64,000 bases of DNA from Litoribacter populi (GTDB lineage Bacteria > Bacteroidota > Bacteroidia > Cytophagales > Cyclobacteriaceae), in contig NZ_VMKN01000001.1 in assembly GCF_007483685.1 (NCBI RefSeq), positions 62,001-126,000 on the forward strand, given 5' to 3'. The translations under genes were made by a program, and so were the position numbers. This document shows positions 16,254 to 24,760 of this stretch, piece after piece. How positions within the stretch are numbered: position 1 is the stretch's first letter; every line of letters starts with the position of its first letter. The notes beneath the pieces are model-generated. The model worked only from the letters and a program-made list of their open reading frames with translations. It had not been told where the DNA came from and searched no databases.

Positions 16254-16955
16254 ATGAAAACCCATGAGCGCAAAAAAGTAGATCCCACCGGCACCCTTAT
16301 CGCACTATCCATAATAGGGTTGTGGGCACTTTCTCTTGCGTTCTTGCTGAATATTGAAATAAACTATACGAACCCATTAGTGTATTTGGCAATATTAGTT
16401 CAAATGCATCTTTATACTGGCTTATTCATCACCGCCCATGATGCAATGCATGGCGTAGTGAGCAGTAAAAAAAAGCTTAACCACGGTATCGGATTCATTT
16501 CAGCCCTTCTTTTCAGCTTCAACTTTTATTACAGATTATACCCCAAGCATCATGATCATCACAAGCATGTAGCCACAGATCATGATCCGGATTTTCACTC
16601 CTCAGGAAATTTCTGGCGCTGGTATCTTTCATTTATCACCACCTATGTGAATGTCTGGCAGATATTGCTAATGGCCATCAGCTTCAATATACTCAAGTTA
16701 TTTTTCCCGGTAGAAAACCTGGTTCTATTCTGGATGCTCCCCGCTATTCTATCAACCTTCCAGCTGTTTTACTTTGGCACCTATGTTCCCCATAAGGGTG
16801 AGCACGACAATAAGCATAGATCTGGAACGATGGAAGGCAATCATGTTTGGGGATTTCTGAGCTGCTATTTTTTTGGCTACCATTACGAGCACCACGACAG
16901 TCCAGGCACACCTTGGTGGAGGCTTTGGAGGCTGAAGGGTTTAAAACAACAATAG
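16254..16955 (+). CDS. crtW: CrtW-type beta-carotene 4-ketolase
   Basis: A 233-residue membrane di-iron oxygenase of the fatty acid desaturase superfamily, CrtW type, which introduces a keto group at C4 of a beta-ionone ring. The histidine motifs are HDAMH (62-66), HHDHHKH (99-105) and HYEHHDSPGTPWWRLW (from about 210), plus FGTYVPHKGEHD. The start at 16254, 2 nt after the ispH stop, was chosen over an upstream reading that lies inside ispH. It is the last gene of the crt operon. No CrtZ hydroxylase is visible in the window. Confidence 0.9.
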   Translation: MKTHERKKVDPTGTLIALSIIGLWALSLAFLLNIEINYTNPLVYLAILVQMHLYTGLFITAHDAMHGVVSSKKKLNHGIGFISALLFSFNFYYRLYPKHHDHHKHVATDHDPDFHSSGNFWRWYLSFITTYVNVWQILLMAISFNILKLFFPVENLVLFWMLPAILSTFQLFYFGTYVPHKGEHDNKHRSGTMEGNHVWGFLSCYFFGYHYEHHDSPGTPWWRLWRLKGLKQQ

Positions 16956-17203
16956 AGAACTATATCAATTCAAGGTTTCCATCCATGGAGTCTAAAATTT
17001 TCAAATTTCCGCCCCACTAGATTCCTTTCCTTACTATTTTATTCAGGTTGAAATGGGTGTATTGACTAACTGGAACAGTGGAATCTCCTGGAAGGACAGG
17101 GTTTTAAAGATTTACATTTTTGCAATATATGCCAAATCTTTAGAATACGTTCTAAATATAAGGCGTATTTTTTAGAGTGCAATTGAAATTTTAGGCCTAA
17201 TAA

Positions 17204-18334
17204 TTGGATTACATTATAAATATTAGGCCTATCAACGCTTGCTTCAAAAACAAGGTGATAATTTTAATAGGAGCAAGGCAAGTAGGAAAAACTACGCTGC
17301 TCAGGGAGGTGGTGAAGCAATTAGGTATGCCATACACATGGTTAAATGCAGATGAGGCGGATGTTTTAGAAGCATTTTCTACTGCAGATACCAGTTCGCA
17401 ACTGATACAACTTATAGGCCCCAAAAACCAATTGGTCATAATAGATGAGGCCCAGCAGATTCCCGAAATAGGTAAAAAGCTCAAGCTGATTTTTGACACC
17501 AAACCAGAGGTCCAAATCATTGCTACCGGATCTTCTGCTTTTGAGCTTCAGAATAATACAGCTGAGCCTTTAACGGGAAGAAAGAGAACCTTTCATTTGT
17601 TCCCCATTAGTTATCAGGAAACGGTGGATGATACATCTTTATTGGAAGCAAAAAGGCTCCTTGATACTCGTCTAGTATATGGGCTTTACCCAGAAGTGGT
17701 CAATAATCCTGGAAATGAAAAGGAAATACTGGTAGAGATAGCACAGAGTTATCTTTACAAGGATGTATTGCAAATGGAAAGCATAAGAAAGCCCAGCCTT
17801 CTCGAAAAACTGTTGCGGGCATTGGCTTTTCAGGTAGGAAGCGAGGTCAGTCATTATGAATTGTCCCAAACCATTGGAAACATTGATACGGCCACGGTGG
17901 AAAAGTACCTTGATCTGCTTGAGAAGGCCTTTGTCATCTACAAACTACCTGCATTCAACCGTAACTTGAGAAATGAAATCAAGAAAGGCAAAAAATATTA
18001 TTTTTACGATAACGGTATCAGGAATGTCCTAATCAGCAATTTCTCCATTCCCGAGATGCGGCAGGACAAGGGTGCGCTATGGGAGAATTTTTTGATTTCG
18101 GAAAGGTTAAAAAACAATGCATATAACGGAAGGCATGTAAACACCTACTTTTGGCGAACTCATGACAGAGCCGAAATTGACTACATTGAAGAGTCAGATG
18201 GTGTCTTACATGCGTTTGAATTCAAATGGAAGGAAAAAAAAGCAAGATTTCCGGCTTCTTTTCTTCAAGCCTATCCAGAGCATACCACTGCCTTAATAAA
18301 CCGAGCGGGGTTTGAGGATTTTATTGGGACATGA
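17204..18334 (+). CDS. AAA-family ATPase with DUF4143 domain
   Basis: A 376-residue protein of the AAA_14 plus DUF4143 architecture, widespread in bacteria and often horizontally moved; its role is not established. The Walker A motif is GARQVGKTT near residues 23-31 and Walker B is LVIIDEAQQIP. The C-terminal DUF4143 region ends with the EIDYIEE...AFEFKWKEKKARFP segment, a PD-(D/E)XK-like D...ExK pattern. The frame opens with a TTG directly after a stop codon, and its N-terminus is a few residues shorter than is common, so the start is uncertain. It stands alone downstream of the carotenoid operon. Confidence 0.82.
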   Translation: MDYIINIRPINACFKNKVIILIGARQVGKTTLLREVVKQLGMPYTWLNADEADVLEAFSTADTSSQLIQLIGPKNQLVIIDEAQQIPEIGKKLKLIFDTKPEVQIIATGSSAFELQNNTAEPLTGRKRTFHLFPISYQETVDDTSLLEAKRLLDTRLVYGLYPEVVNNPGNEKEILVEIAQSYLYKDVLQMESIRKPSLLEKLLRALAFQVGSEVSHYELSQTIGNIDTATVEKYLDLLEKAFVIYKLPAFNRNLRNEIKKGKKYYFYDNGIRNVLISNFSIPEMRQDKGALWENFLISERLKNNAYNGRHVNTYFWRTHDRAEIDYIEESDGVLHAFEFKWKEKKARFPASFLQAYPEHTTALINRAGFEDFIGT

Positions 18335-18387
18335 AATTTCAAACGATGGATGCAGAAAAAATGCCCACGATAAGAGCTAGGTTTTTA

Positions 18388-18420
18388 TAAACCTCGCGCC
18401 TTAGCGCCTTAGTGGCCCAC
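18388..18420 (-). repeat. GCGCTAAGG-type intergenic repeat
   Basis: The words CTCGCGCCTTAGCGCC and TTAGTGGCCC match the repeat family at 5235-5306 and 38231-38272. It lies between the DUF4143 gene end and the rng terminator. Confidence 0.45.
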
Positions 18421-18431
18421 CCCTCATTAAC

Positions 18432-18464
18432 AAAAAAAGCGAGACCTATTCGATCTCGCTTTTT
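18432..18464 (-). terminator. Terminator hairpin overlapping the rng stop codon
   Basis: On the minus strand AAAAAGCGAGA (last rng codons), a loop containing the TAG stop, and TCTCGCTTTTTTT form an 11-bp stem running directly into a T-tract. The upstream arm is coding sequence, so the gene ends within its own terminator. Confidence 0.82.
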
Positions 18465-20017
18465 ACTTGAAGTTCTATTGCATCTCCTGCTTCATCCAGG
18501 AATTTGTACTCCGTCACTGGTAGTGAGGAATCTCTGATCAATTTCACCCATTTGAAATATTTAAAAAACCACTTGACCCTCTTAGACGCGATACCATTTG
18601 TAAAGTAAGCGTACAAATAGGGGTGCAAGCCTATTTTGATATCTGGATGGTTTTGGTTTGAAATCATGTAATCAAGATCTTTCTCCAGTTTGTCCGCCAC
18701 CAATATGGAGGCTTGGATCTTACCGGTGCCATTACAGGATGGACATGTTTCCTTAGTCACAATGTTCATTTCAGGTCTCACCCGTTGTCTAGTAATCTGT
18801 AAAAGACCAAACTTAGTAAGGGGTAGGACGGTGTTTTTTGACCTGTCAGACTTCATTTCTTCCTTCATGGCTTCATAGATTGCCTTTTTATGGTCGGCCT
18901 TTTTCATATCTATAAAGTCAATGACGATGATCCCTCCCATATCTCGGAGGCGAAGTTGTCTGGCAATTTCTTTGGCAGCTACCAGGTTGGTTTTAAATGC
19001 TGTAGTTTCCTGGTCGCTTTCTTGATTGGACTTGTTACCACTATTCACGTCAATGACGTGCAGGGCTTCTGTATGTTCTATGATAACATAGCCCCCTTGG
19101 GGTAAACTTACAGATTGTCCGAAAAGACTTTTGATTTGCTTTTCAATTCCAAAACTTTCAAAGAGCTTAGCTTTTCCGTTGTAAAGCTTAACAATTTTTT
19201 CCTTTTCAGGGGCGATAGATCTGATATAAGACCTTATCTGATCATAAATTACCTCATCCTCCACCGTGATTGCGTCGAATGATTCGTTGAGCAGGTCCCT
19301 TATGATAGAGGATGCCATACTCATTTCTCCTATTACCTTGTCTCTGGGCTTGGCTTTGGCCAGTTTGGCCATGCCTTCCTCCCAACTGGTGAGCAGGTTT
19401 CTCAGATCCTTGTCCAGTTCGGTTACCGACTGGCCTTCTGCCACCGTGCGGATAATTACTCCGAAGTTGGCAGGTTTGATGGACGTGATCAATCTGGCAA
19501 GTCTTCTTCTCTCTTCAGCACTTCGGATCTTTTTGGAAACGTTGACTGAATTGGAAAAAGGCACCAATACGAGATAGCGACCGGCTAAGGAGAGCTCACA
19601 GGATAGTCGTGGACCTTTCGTTGAGATCGGTTCCTTCACAACCTGAACTAAAATTTGATTGTTTTTAGAAAGGACTTGGGAAATTTTTCCCAGCTTTTCT
19701 ATTTCAGGTTCTGGATCAAACCCTTTTAAATTATAGCTAGTGTAGTTATTATTCCGCACCATTTTGATGTACTTGCTCAGGCTCTTGACCTGAGGGCCAA
19801 GATCCTGGTAATGCAAGAAGGCATCTTTTTCGTATCCTACGTCAATAAAAGCTGCATTCAGCCCACTGACAATTTTACGCACAGTGCCCAGATAAATATC
19901 ACCAACCTTAAACTTGGAGTCGTCTTCCTCTGTGTGAAGCTCCACCAAGCTCTTGTTCTTTAAAAGGGCTATTCGACTACCGTTTTGAGCAGAATCGATT
20001 AATAATTCCGTACTCAA
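18446..20017 (-). CDS. rng: Ribonuclease E/G family endoribonuclease
   Basis: A 523-residue RNase G-like endoribonuclease acting in rRNA maturation and mRNA decay. The S1 RNA-binding domain lies near residues 37-120 (KVGDIYLGTVRKIVSGLNAAFIDVG). The DNase I-like catalytic domain carries the metal-binding aspartates in HVIDVNSGNKS and IVIDFIDMKK. The zinc-link cysteines are in CPSCNGTGKI. It lacks the long C-terminal scaffold of E. coli RNase E. It follows the HU, TPR and tiny ribosomal-protein genes in the same direction, an arrangement commonly conserved in Bacteroidota. Confidence 0.93.
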   Translation of the reverse strand: MSTELLIDSAQNGSRIALLKNKSLVELHTEEDDSKFKVGDIYLGTVRKIVSGLNAAFIDVGYEKDAFLHYQDLGPQVKSLSKYIKMVRNNNYTSYNLKGFDPEPEIEKLGKISQVLSKNNQILVQVVKEPISTKGPRLSCELSLAGRYLVLVPFSNSVNVSKKIRSAEERRRLARLITSIKPANFGVIIRTVAEGQSVTELDKDLRNLLTSWEEGMAKLAKAKPRDKVIGEMSMASSIIRDLLNESFDAITVEDEVIYDQIRSYIRSIAPEKEKIVKLYNGKAKLFESFGIEKQIKSLFGQSVSLPQGGYVIIEHTEALHVIDVNSGNKSNQESDQETTAFKTNLVAAKEIARQLRLRDMGGIIVIDFIDMKKADHKKAIYEAMKEEMKSDRSKNTVLPLTKFGLLQITRQRVRPEMNIVTKETCPSCNGTGKIQASILVADKLEKDLDYMISNQNHPDIKIGLHPYLYAYFTNGIASKRVKWFFKYFKWVKLIRDSSLPVTEYKFLDEAGDAIELQVKSEIE

Positions 20018-20067
20018 ATCGTGTCTCCTTTCTTATGTTAATGAACGTTTGGTTTAAAAACTCAAAA

Positions 20068-20092
20068 AGAAGAAGTAGTTACTACTTCTTCT
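20068..20092 (-). terminator. Perfect 12-bp hairpin overlapping a stop codon
   Basis: AGAAGAAGTAGT (minus strand; Lys codons plus the TAG stop), a 1-nt centre and ACTACTTCTTCT form a perfect inverted repeat followed by TTTTGAGTTTTT. The stem uses the last codons of the 29-residue gene at 20082-20171 and would end transcription before rng or attenuate read-through into it. Confidence 0.7.
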
Positions 20093-20171
20093 TGTGTCTG
20101 TTTTTTCTAAGTCTTTTCTTACGCTTGTGCGTAGCGATCTTATGTCTCTTTCTTTTTTTACCGCAAGGCAT
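20082..20171 (-). CDS. AURKAIP1/COX24-domain small ribosomal protein (bS22/mS38-like)
   Basis: A 29-residue, extremely basic protein beginning MPCGKKRKRHKIATHKRKK and ending in NRHKKK. It belongs to the tiny AURKAIP1/COX24 family (PF08213), whose mitochondrial (mS38) and mycobacterial (bS22) members sit in the small ribosomal subunit near the decoding centre. Bacteroidota carry a nearly invariant version. It lies between the TPR gene and rng, in the same direction. The Cys at position 3 is a minor variation. A 12-bp hairpin overlaps its stop codon. Ribosomal placement in this organism is inferred from the family. Confidence 0.85.
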   Translation of the reverse strand: MPCGKKRKRHKIATHKRKKRLRKNRHKKK

Positions 20172-20197
20172 AGTCTTGTTGATTTTAAGTGTAACAA

Positions 20198-21016
20198 TTA
20201 TATTCTATCCAAGTAGTTTTCCACACTATTAAGGATCATAGGATCCTGGGTCATGTTTTTCACTAACTCAAATTGTTTTTTCGCTCTGTTTTTCTGCTTT
20301 GATTCAAAGTAGCTTACCCCTAGGTAAAACTGCCCCTGAATATGCTCAGGATGATAACTGACCAAATCCTCAAATCGTTCAGCTGCTCTTTTGTATTGGC
20401 CGGACTGCATAGACAGCACACCCATGTTGAAAAGAGCCGACTCGTTTTGGGGATCCTGTTCCAAAATATCCCTAAGCATGCCTATCGCCTGCATGGGATT
20501 TTCCGATGTCACATAAGTCATCGCAACTTTGGTTTTCAGATCCAACCTTTCTGGATGCTGCTCAAGGACCTTATTAAGGTATTCCTGAGTTTTTCCAGCT
20601 AGGGAGTTGATCTTTTCCTGGTTCATGGCAAAACCGTATGCCTCATAATAGGCGTTTCCGGCTTTTTCCCACCTTGCCGATGCAGGAACATTGTCGGCAG
20701 CTTGCGCATAATAATATGCCGCACTGTCGTATTTTCCCGAATTTGCATAAAGTGAGCCAATAGAATCTGCAAAGATAGCAAAATTTTCTTTATTTTCCTC
20801 AGCATCCATTTTTGCCCTTAATTCCGCCACCTGATCGTAGTCGACAGCTTTGGCATTTGGGTCATGCATATCCTCGGCAACAGGCGCTTCGGCGGCTGCG
20901 GTGTTCTCCACAGGCTGGCCTTCATCGGCGCTGTCCACTACCACTCTGGGCAAGGTGTACAGACCGGCCACTAATGCAACTCCAGCTGTTAATACGATGA
21001 TTTGCGATTTTTTCAT
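20198..21016 (-). CDS. Tetratricopeptide-repeat protein, membrane-anchored or secreted
   Basis: A 272-residue protein with an N-terminal hydrophobic signal or anchor (about residues 5-25, IIVLTAGVALVAGLYTLPRV), an acidic alanine-rich linker, and several TPR motifs from about residue 95 to the end (for example YDSAAYYYAQAADNVPASAR, ALFNMGVLSMQSGQYKRAAERF and GQFYLGVSYFESKQKNRAKKQF). TPRs mediate protein-protein contacts; the partner is unknown. It lies 65 nt downstream of the HU gene in the same direction. Confidence 0.8.
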   Translation of the reverse strand: MKKSQIIVLTAGVALVAGLYTLPRVVVDSADEGQPVENTAAAEAPVAEDMHDPNAKAVDYDQVAELRAKMDAEENKENFAIFADSIGSLYANSGKYDSAAYYYAQAADNVPASARWEKAGNAYYEAYGFAMNQEKINSLAGKTQEYLNKVLEQHPERLDLKTKVAMTYVTSENPMQAIGMLRDILEQDPQNESALFNMGVLSMQSGQYKRAAERFEDLVSYHPEHIQGQFYLGVSYFESKQKNRAKKQFELVKNMTQDPMILNSVENYLDRI

Positions 21017-21040
21017 GAATGTGGGGAGAATAAAGAAAAT

Positions 21041-21063
21041 GTGGCCATGGGTGAGATGGCCAC
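21041..21063 (-). terminator. Hairpin between HU and TPR genes
   Basis: GTGGCCAT and ATGGCCAC form a perfect 8-bp stem with a 7-nt loop, followed on the minus strand by ATTTTCTTTATT. It lies just after the HU stop codon and just before the TPR gene start, so it probably terminates or attenuates HU transcripts. Confidence 0.6.
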
Positions 21064-21081
21064 AAAATCACTTTCGGCGTC

Positions 21082-21390
21082 CTATTCCTGAGGAGCCAAT
21101 TCTTTTACTTGTTTGCTGTTCTTGATTTTGTCAATAAACACCTTGGATGGCTTAAAAGCCGGCACATAATGCTCGTCGATTACAATAGCCGTGTTCTTGG
21201 AGATGTTACGTGCGATTTTCTTAGCTCTTTTCTTATTGATAAAGCTTCCAAAACCTCTGACATAAATGTTCTCTCCTTCTGACATGGAGTCTTTTACTAC
21301 TTTGAAAAATGCCTCAATCGTTTGAGTCACATCGTCCTTCTGGATTCCGGTCTTATCCGAAATCTTTGTGATTACCTCTGCTTTAGTCAC
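21082..21390 (-). CDS. HU/IHF-family nucleoid protein
   Basis: A 102-residue histone-like DNA-bending protein. It begins MTKAEVITKISDKTGI, has the conserved GFGSFINKKRAKKIARN arm-entry segment equivalent to GFGxFxxxxRxxRxGRNP, and a C-terminal FKPSKVFIDKI. It differs from canonical HU by a longer charged tail (KQVKELAPQE). A strong promoter match lies upstream at 21461-21495. Confidence 0.93.
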   Translation of the reverse strand: MTKAEVITKISDKTGIQKDDVTQTIEAFFKVVKDSMSEGENIYVRGFGSFINKKRAKKIARNISKNTAIVIDEHYVPAFKPSKVFIDKIKNSKQVKELAPQE

Positions 21391-21460
21391 CTTCTGTTTA
21401 ATTTAAATTAAGTATTATCTAATAAGCTAATAACCTATTAACCAACTCATTTTGGGAATG

Positions 21461-21495
21461 CAAATTTATACCAATGATTACAATATAAAAACAAA
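21461..21495 (-). promoter_or_regulatory. Bacteroidota sigma-A promoter for the HU gene
   Basis: On the minus strand a TTTG (-33 region, 21492-21495), about 23 nt and TAAATTTG (21461-21468) match the consensus TTG-N17-23-TAnnTTTG. The -7 box lies 70 nt upstream of the HU start codon. Confidence 0.6.
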
Positions 21496-21554
21496 TTGAG
21501 GAAAATTAGCGTCATTTGTTTAACGTAAAGTCATTCTCTAAATTTTCAAAAGTT

Positions 21555-22631
21555 TTGAATTTCAAGCATTTCACTAGGGAGCTTCTGCAATGGTACCCCC
21601 TAAACAAGCGGGATCTACCTTGGAGGAACACCCAAAATCCATACATCATTTGGCTTTCAGAAATAATACTTCAGCAAACCCGTGTGGCTCAGGGTCTCCC
21701 TTATTTTGAGAATTTTCTCCAAAAATATCCCGCCGTACAAGATTTAGCCGCTGCTCCATTAGATGATGTGCTCCGGCTTTGGCAGGGATTGGGCTACTAT
21801 AGCCGCGCGAGAAACCTGCACCATTGCGCCAAGCAAGTCAGCGAAGAATTCGGCAGAACTTTTCCAACATCATATAAGGAGTTACTTAAACTGAAAGGAG
21901 TCGGCAGTTATACTGCTGCAGCAATTGCTTCCTTTGCCTATAAAGAAAAAGTGGCTGTGGTGGATGGTAATGTCTTTCGCGTCCTTGCCCGATATTTTGG
22001 TATAAGTGAGGATATTTCTTCTCCGAAGGGGAAAAAAGAATTCGAAAAACTGGCCAATGAGCTCATCCCAGCAGACCAGCCAGATGAATTTAACCAAGCC
22101 ATCATGGAGTTTGGAGCGCTGCAATGTACTCCGAAAAGTCCCGATTGTGAAAGCTGTCCTCTTCAAGAAAGCTGTGTGGCCTATCAAAACAACCTCATTG
22201 GTGAGCTACCTGTCAAGAAAGGAAAAGTGAAGGTGAGGACCAGAAATTTCGTGTATTTCGCTATTTCCTGTGGCGACAACCTCATGATGAAAAAAAGAGG
22301 CGGACAAGATATCTGGGAAGGTCTCCATGATTTTCCCCTTGAGGAAATCGAGGAGCTGGATAAATTTGAACTTACTAACTCAAAATATTACCCTGCCCTA
22401 GAGGAAATAAGTGCTTCGGTTCATTATGAGCCCCAAATCAAATACCGGCATATTCTTTCCCATCAAAGAATTTTTTCAACCTTTGTAGAGGTAAAAGTCC
22501 ACAGTAAATTCCTTTCTCAATTGAAGAATTTGGGACAAAAACATGGTTGGAAGCTTCTTACCGCTAATCAGGTGGAAGAATTAGGCAAGCCCAAACTGAT
22601 CGTAAACTATTTGAACGATCAGAATATTTGA
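21555..22631 (+). CDS. mutY: A/G-specific adenine DNA glycosylase
   Basis: A 358-residue MutY that removes adenine mispaired with 8-oxoguanine. The helix-hairpin-helix glycosylase domain contains SEIILQQTRVAQ with the catalytic Glu, LKGVGSYTAAAIASFAY as the HhH, and VVDGNVFRVLAR with the catalytic Asp. The 4Fe-4S loop is C-x6-C-x2-C-x5-C (CTPKSPDCESCPLQESC). A C-terminal NUDIX-like domain recognises 8-oxoG (about residue 225 on). No ATG exists at the N-terminus: TTG at 21555 gives MNFKHFTRELLQWYP and fits the family; TTG at 21516 adds 13 residues. It is followed by ssb and gldE, a conserved Bacteroidota order. Confidence 0.92.
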   Translation: MNFKHFTRELLQWYPLNKRDLPWRNTQNPYIIWLSEIILQQTRVAQGLPYFENFLQKYPAVQDLAAAPLDDVLRLWQGLGYYSRARNLHHCAKQVSEEFGRTFPTSYKELLKLKGVGSYTAAAIASFAYKEKVAVVDGNVFRVLARYFGISEDISSPKGKKEFEKLANELIPADQPDEFNQAIMEFGALQCTPKSPDCESCPLQESCVAYQNNLIGELPVKKGKVKVRTRNFVYFAISCGDNLMMKKRGGQDIWEGLHDFPLEEIEELDKFELTNSKYYPALEEISASVHYEPQIKYRHILSHQRIFSTFVEVKVHSKFLSQLKNLGQKHGWKLLTANQVEELGKPKLIVNYLNDQNI

Positions 22632-22678
22632 TTAAATTGAAGAAAAACTTTTTGTTCATCATATAAACACTAAAACTA

Positions 22679-23140
22679 ATGGCAGGAGTAAACAAAGTCA
22701 TCTTGGTAGGTAACTTGGGTGCAGACCCTGAAGTAAAGCACTTAGAAGGTGACAAAGTGGTAGCCAACCTCAGATTGGCAACAACAGAATCCTATAAGGA
22801 TAAAATGGGCAATCGCGTGGATAACACCGAATGGCACGATCTTGAGCTTTGGGACGGGCAAGCCAAAATTGCCGAGCAATACCTCAGAAAAGGCAGCCAG
22901 CTTTACGTAGAGGGCAAAATTAAAAGTGACACCTGGCAGGATGATCAGGGACAAAATCGCAAAAGAACCAAAATAAGGGTATTAAGTTTCACCATGTTAG
23001 GCAGCAGAAATGACGGCCAAGGCGGTGGAGCACCAAGCCAAAACCCGAACACCATGAATCAGCAACCCGCTCAAACGGCCTCCATGCCGAGCAGTTCCAG
23101 CAGCATGGACGACAATGACAATGATGATCTACCGTTCTAA
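22679..23140 (+). CDS. ssb: Single-stranded DNA-binding protein
   Basis: A 153-residue SSB. The OB-fold covers about residues 1-107 (MAGVNKVILVGNLGADPEVK, then NTEWHDLELWDGQAKIAEQY). A Gln/Asn/Ser-rich disordered linker follows, then the acidic tip DDNDNDDLPF that recruits repair and replication proteins. It lies 47 nt after mutY and 54 nt before gldE. Confidence 0.95.
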   Translation: MAGVNKVILVGNLGADPEVKHLEGDKVVANLRLATTESYKDKMGNRVDNTEWHDLELWDGQAKIAEQYLRKGSQLYVEGKIKSDTWQDDQGQNRKRTKIRVLSFTMLGSRNDGQGGGAPSQNPNTMNQQPAQTASMPSSSSSMDDNDNDDLPF

Positions 23141-23194
23141 AATGGGTTATTCATTTTTTAATCCTTAATTTTGTAAAAAGATTAGAAAAATTTA

Positions 23195-24553
23195 ATGGAC
23201 GACGACCCCTATCCGAGTATTTTATTGCTGGCTGAGGCCTTTCAGGCTTCAGCCGGTTATATTGTGGTAAACACCATTATTTTTATCCTCCTGCTGGTTT
23301 TTTCCGCTCTGATTTCTGGCTCAGAGGTGGCCTATTTCTCCTTATCCCATGATGACTTGAGCCAGCTCAACGATGAAAATGATGAGCGGTCCAACAAGGT
23401 TATCAAACTGGTAGAAACGCCCCAGAAACTTCTCAGCACCATTCTAATCCTTAACAACCTCATTAATATTGGCATCGTCATGTTGACTACCTTCATTACG
23501 TGGTCGATTATGGGTACCTCAGTTACTTCTGCAATAGTGATTTTTTTCCAGACTGTAGGAGTGACTTTCGCCATCGTTTTCTTTGGAGAGATTGTACCAA
23601 AGGTTTACGCCAACAAAGCCCGAATCCCTTTTGCCAAAGTGATGGCCTCCACGATTGGCTTTTTCTCCACATTGCTTAATCCGCTTTCGGTTACGCTGAT
23701 GGCCTTGAGTAATGTGATAGAAAATAGAATTGAGAAAAAAGGCTACACATTATCGGTTGATGAATTACACAAGGCCCTCGAAATCACCAGTCATGACACA
23801 ACTTCTGAAGAGAAAGATTTCCTCAAAGGTATTGTCAATTTCAGTACCCTGTCGGTAAGACAGGTCATGCAGTCCCGAATGGATATCACCGCCGTGGATG
23901 TGGAAATGAACTTCCATGAACTTATGGATAAGATCAACAAAAGCGGATATTCTAGGATTCCCGTTTATGAAGATACAATTGATAGCATTCAGGGCATACT
24001 TTATATAAAGGATCTGCTCAATTATATTGATAAAGATGAGCACTTCAAGTGGCAAGACCTTATCCGAAAGGGGATGTTTATACCGGAAAACAAAAAAGTG
24101 GACACCCTGCTCAAAGACTTTCAGAGAAAAAGAGTCCACATGGCAATCGTTGTAGATGAATACGGGGGGACATCTGGACTTGTGACCTTGGAAGACCTAA
24201 TTGAGGAAATCATTGGTGAGATAAACGATGAATTTGACGATACAGATGACATCTTTTTCAAACAGCTCGATGACCGTACTTTCATCTTTGAGGGAAAGAT
24301 ATCATTGCATGACTTCTGCAAAAAGCTTGATCTCGATCCACAAGTTTTTGATGAGGTGAAAGGGGACAGCGAATCCCTTGGAGGACTTCTGCTGGAAATC
24401 AACTCCAAACTCCCTAAAGGTGGAGCCAAAATTAAATATGACCGCTTCTTGTTTACCATCATGGCAGTGGATACCCGAAAAATCAAGAAAGTCAAAGTGC
24501 ATATTTTACCCCAAAAAGAGGAAATCGATAATTACAATTCCAACGAAGATTGA
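23195..24553 (+). CDS. gldE: Gliding motility-associated protein GldE (CorC/HlyC-type)
   Basis: A 452-residue membrane protein with an N-terminal DUF21/CNNM domain (about residues 20-205, three to four membrane segments), two CBS domains (about 210-335, VRQVMQSRMDITAVDVE and RVHMAIVVDEYGGTSGLVTLEDLIEEIIGEI), and a C-terminal CorC/HlyC domain (about 350-440). In Flavobacterium GldE is associated with gliding and the type IX secretion system; in this lineage it may also act as a metal ion transporter-like protein. The mutY-ssb-gldE order supports the name. No gldD follows here. Confidence 0.85.
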   Translation: MDDDPYPSILLLAEAFQASAGYIVVNTIIFILLLVFSALISGSEVAYFSLSHDDLSQLNDENDERSNKVIKLVETPQKLLSTILILNNLINIGIVMLTTFITWSIMGTSVTSAIVIFFQTVGVTFAIVFFGEIVPKVYANKARIPFAKVMASTIGFFSTLLNPLSVTLMALSNVIENRIEKKGYTLSVDELHKALEITSHDTTSEEKDFLKGIVNFSTLSVRQVMQSRMDITAVDVEMNFHELMDKINKSGYSRIPVYEDTIDSIQGILYIKDLLNYIDKDEHFKWQDLIRKGMFIPENKKVDTLLKDFQRKRVHMAIVVDEYGGTSGLVTLEDLIEEIIGEINDEFDDTDDIFFKQLDDRTFIFEGKISLHDFCKKLDLDPQVFDEVKGDSESLGGLLLEINSKLPKGGAKIKYDRFLFTIMAVDTRKIKKVKVHILPQKEEIDNYNSNED

Positions 24554-24558
24554 TAAAC

Positions 24559-24589
24559 AGCCGGTGATAAAAGTCACCGGTTATTTTTT
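24559..24589 (+). terminator. Intrinsic terminator after gldE
   Basis: CCGGTGA (24561-24567) and TCACCGG (24574-24580) form a 7-bp stem with a 6-nt loop, followed by TTATTTTTT. It begins within ten bases of the gldE stop. Confidence 0.85.
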
Positions 24590-24760
24590 GACATTACTTT
24601 ATAGAAAGTAACCCAAATTAATTTTCAAATATTCAAAGAAAACATTCTTTTCATTACTATTCGCCACCTAACCATCCATTATATCATCATAGATTTCAGA
24701 TTATAGAATATTTTTTGTAATTTTTATAATTCGATTCAAACCTATTTAGCTATTTTGATA

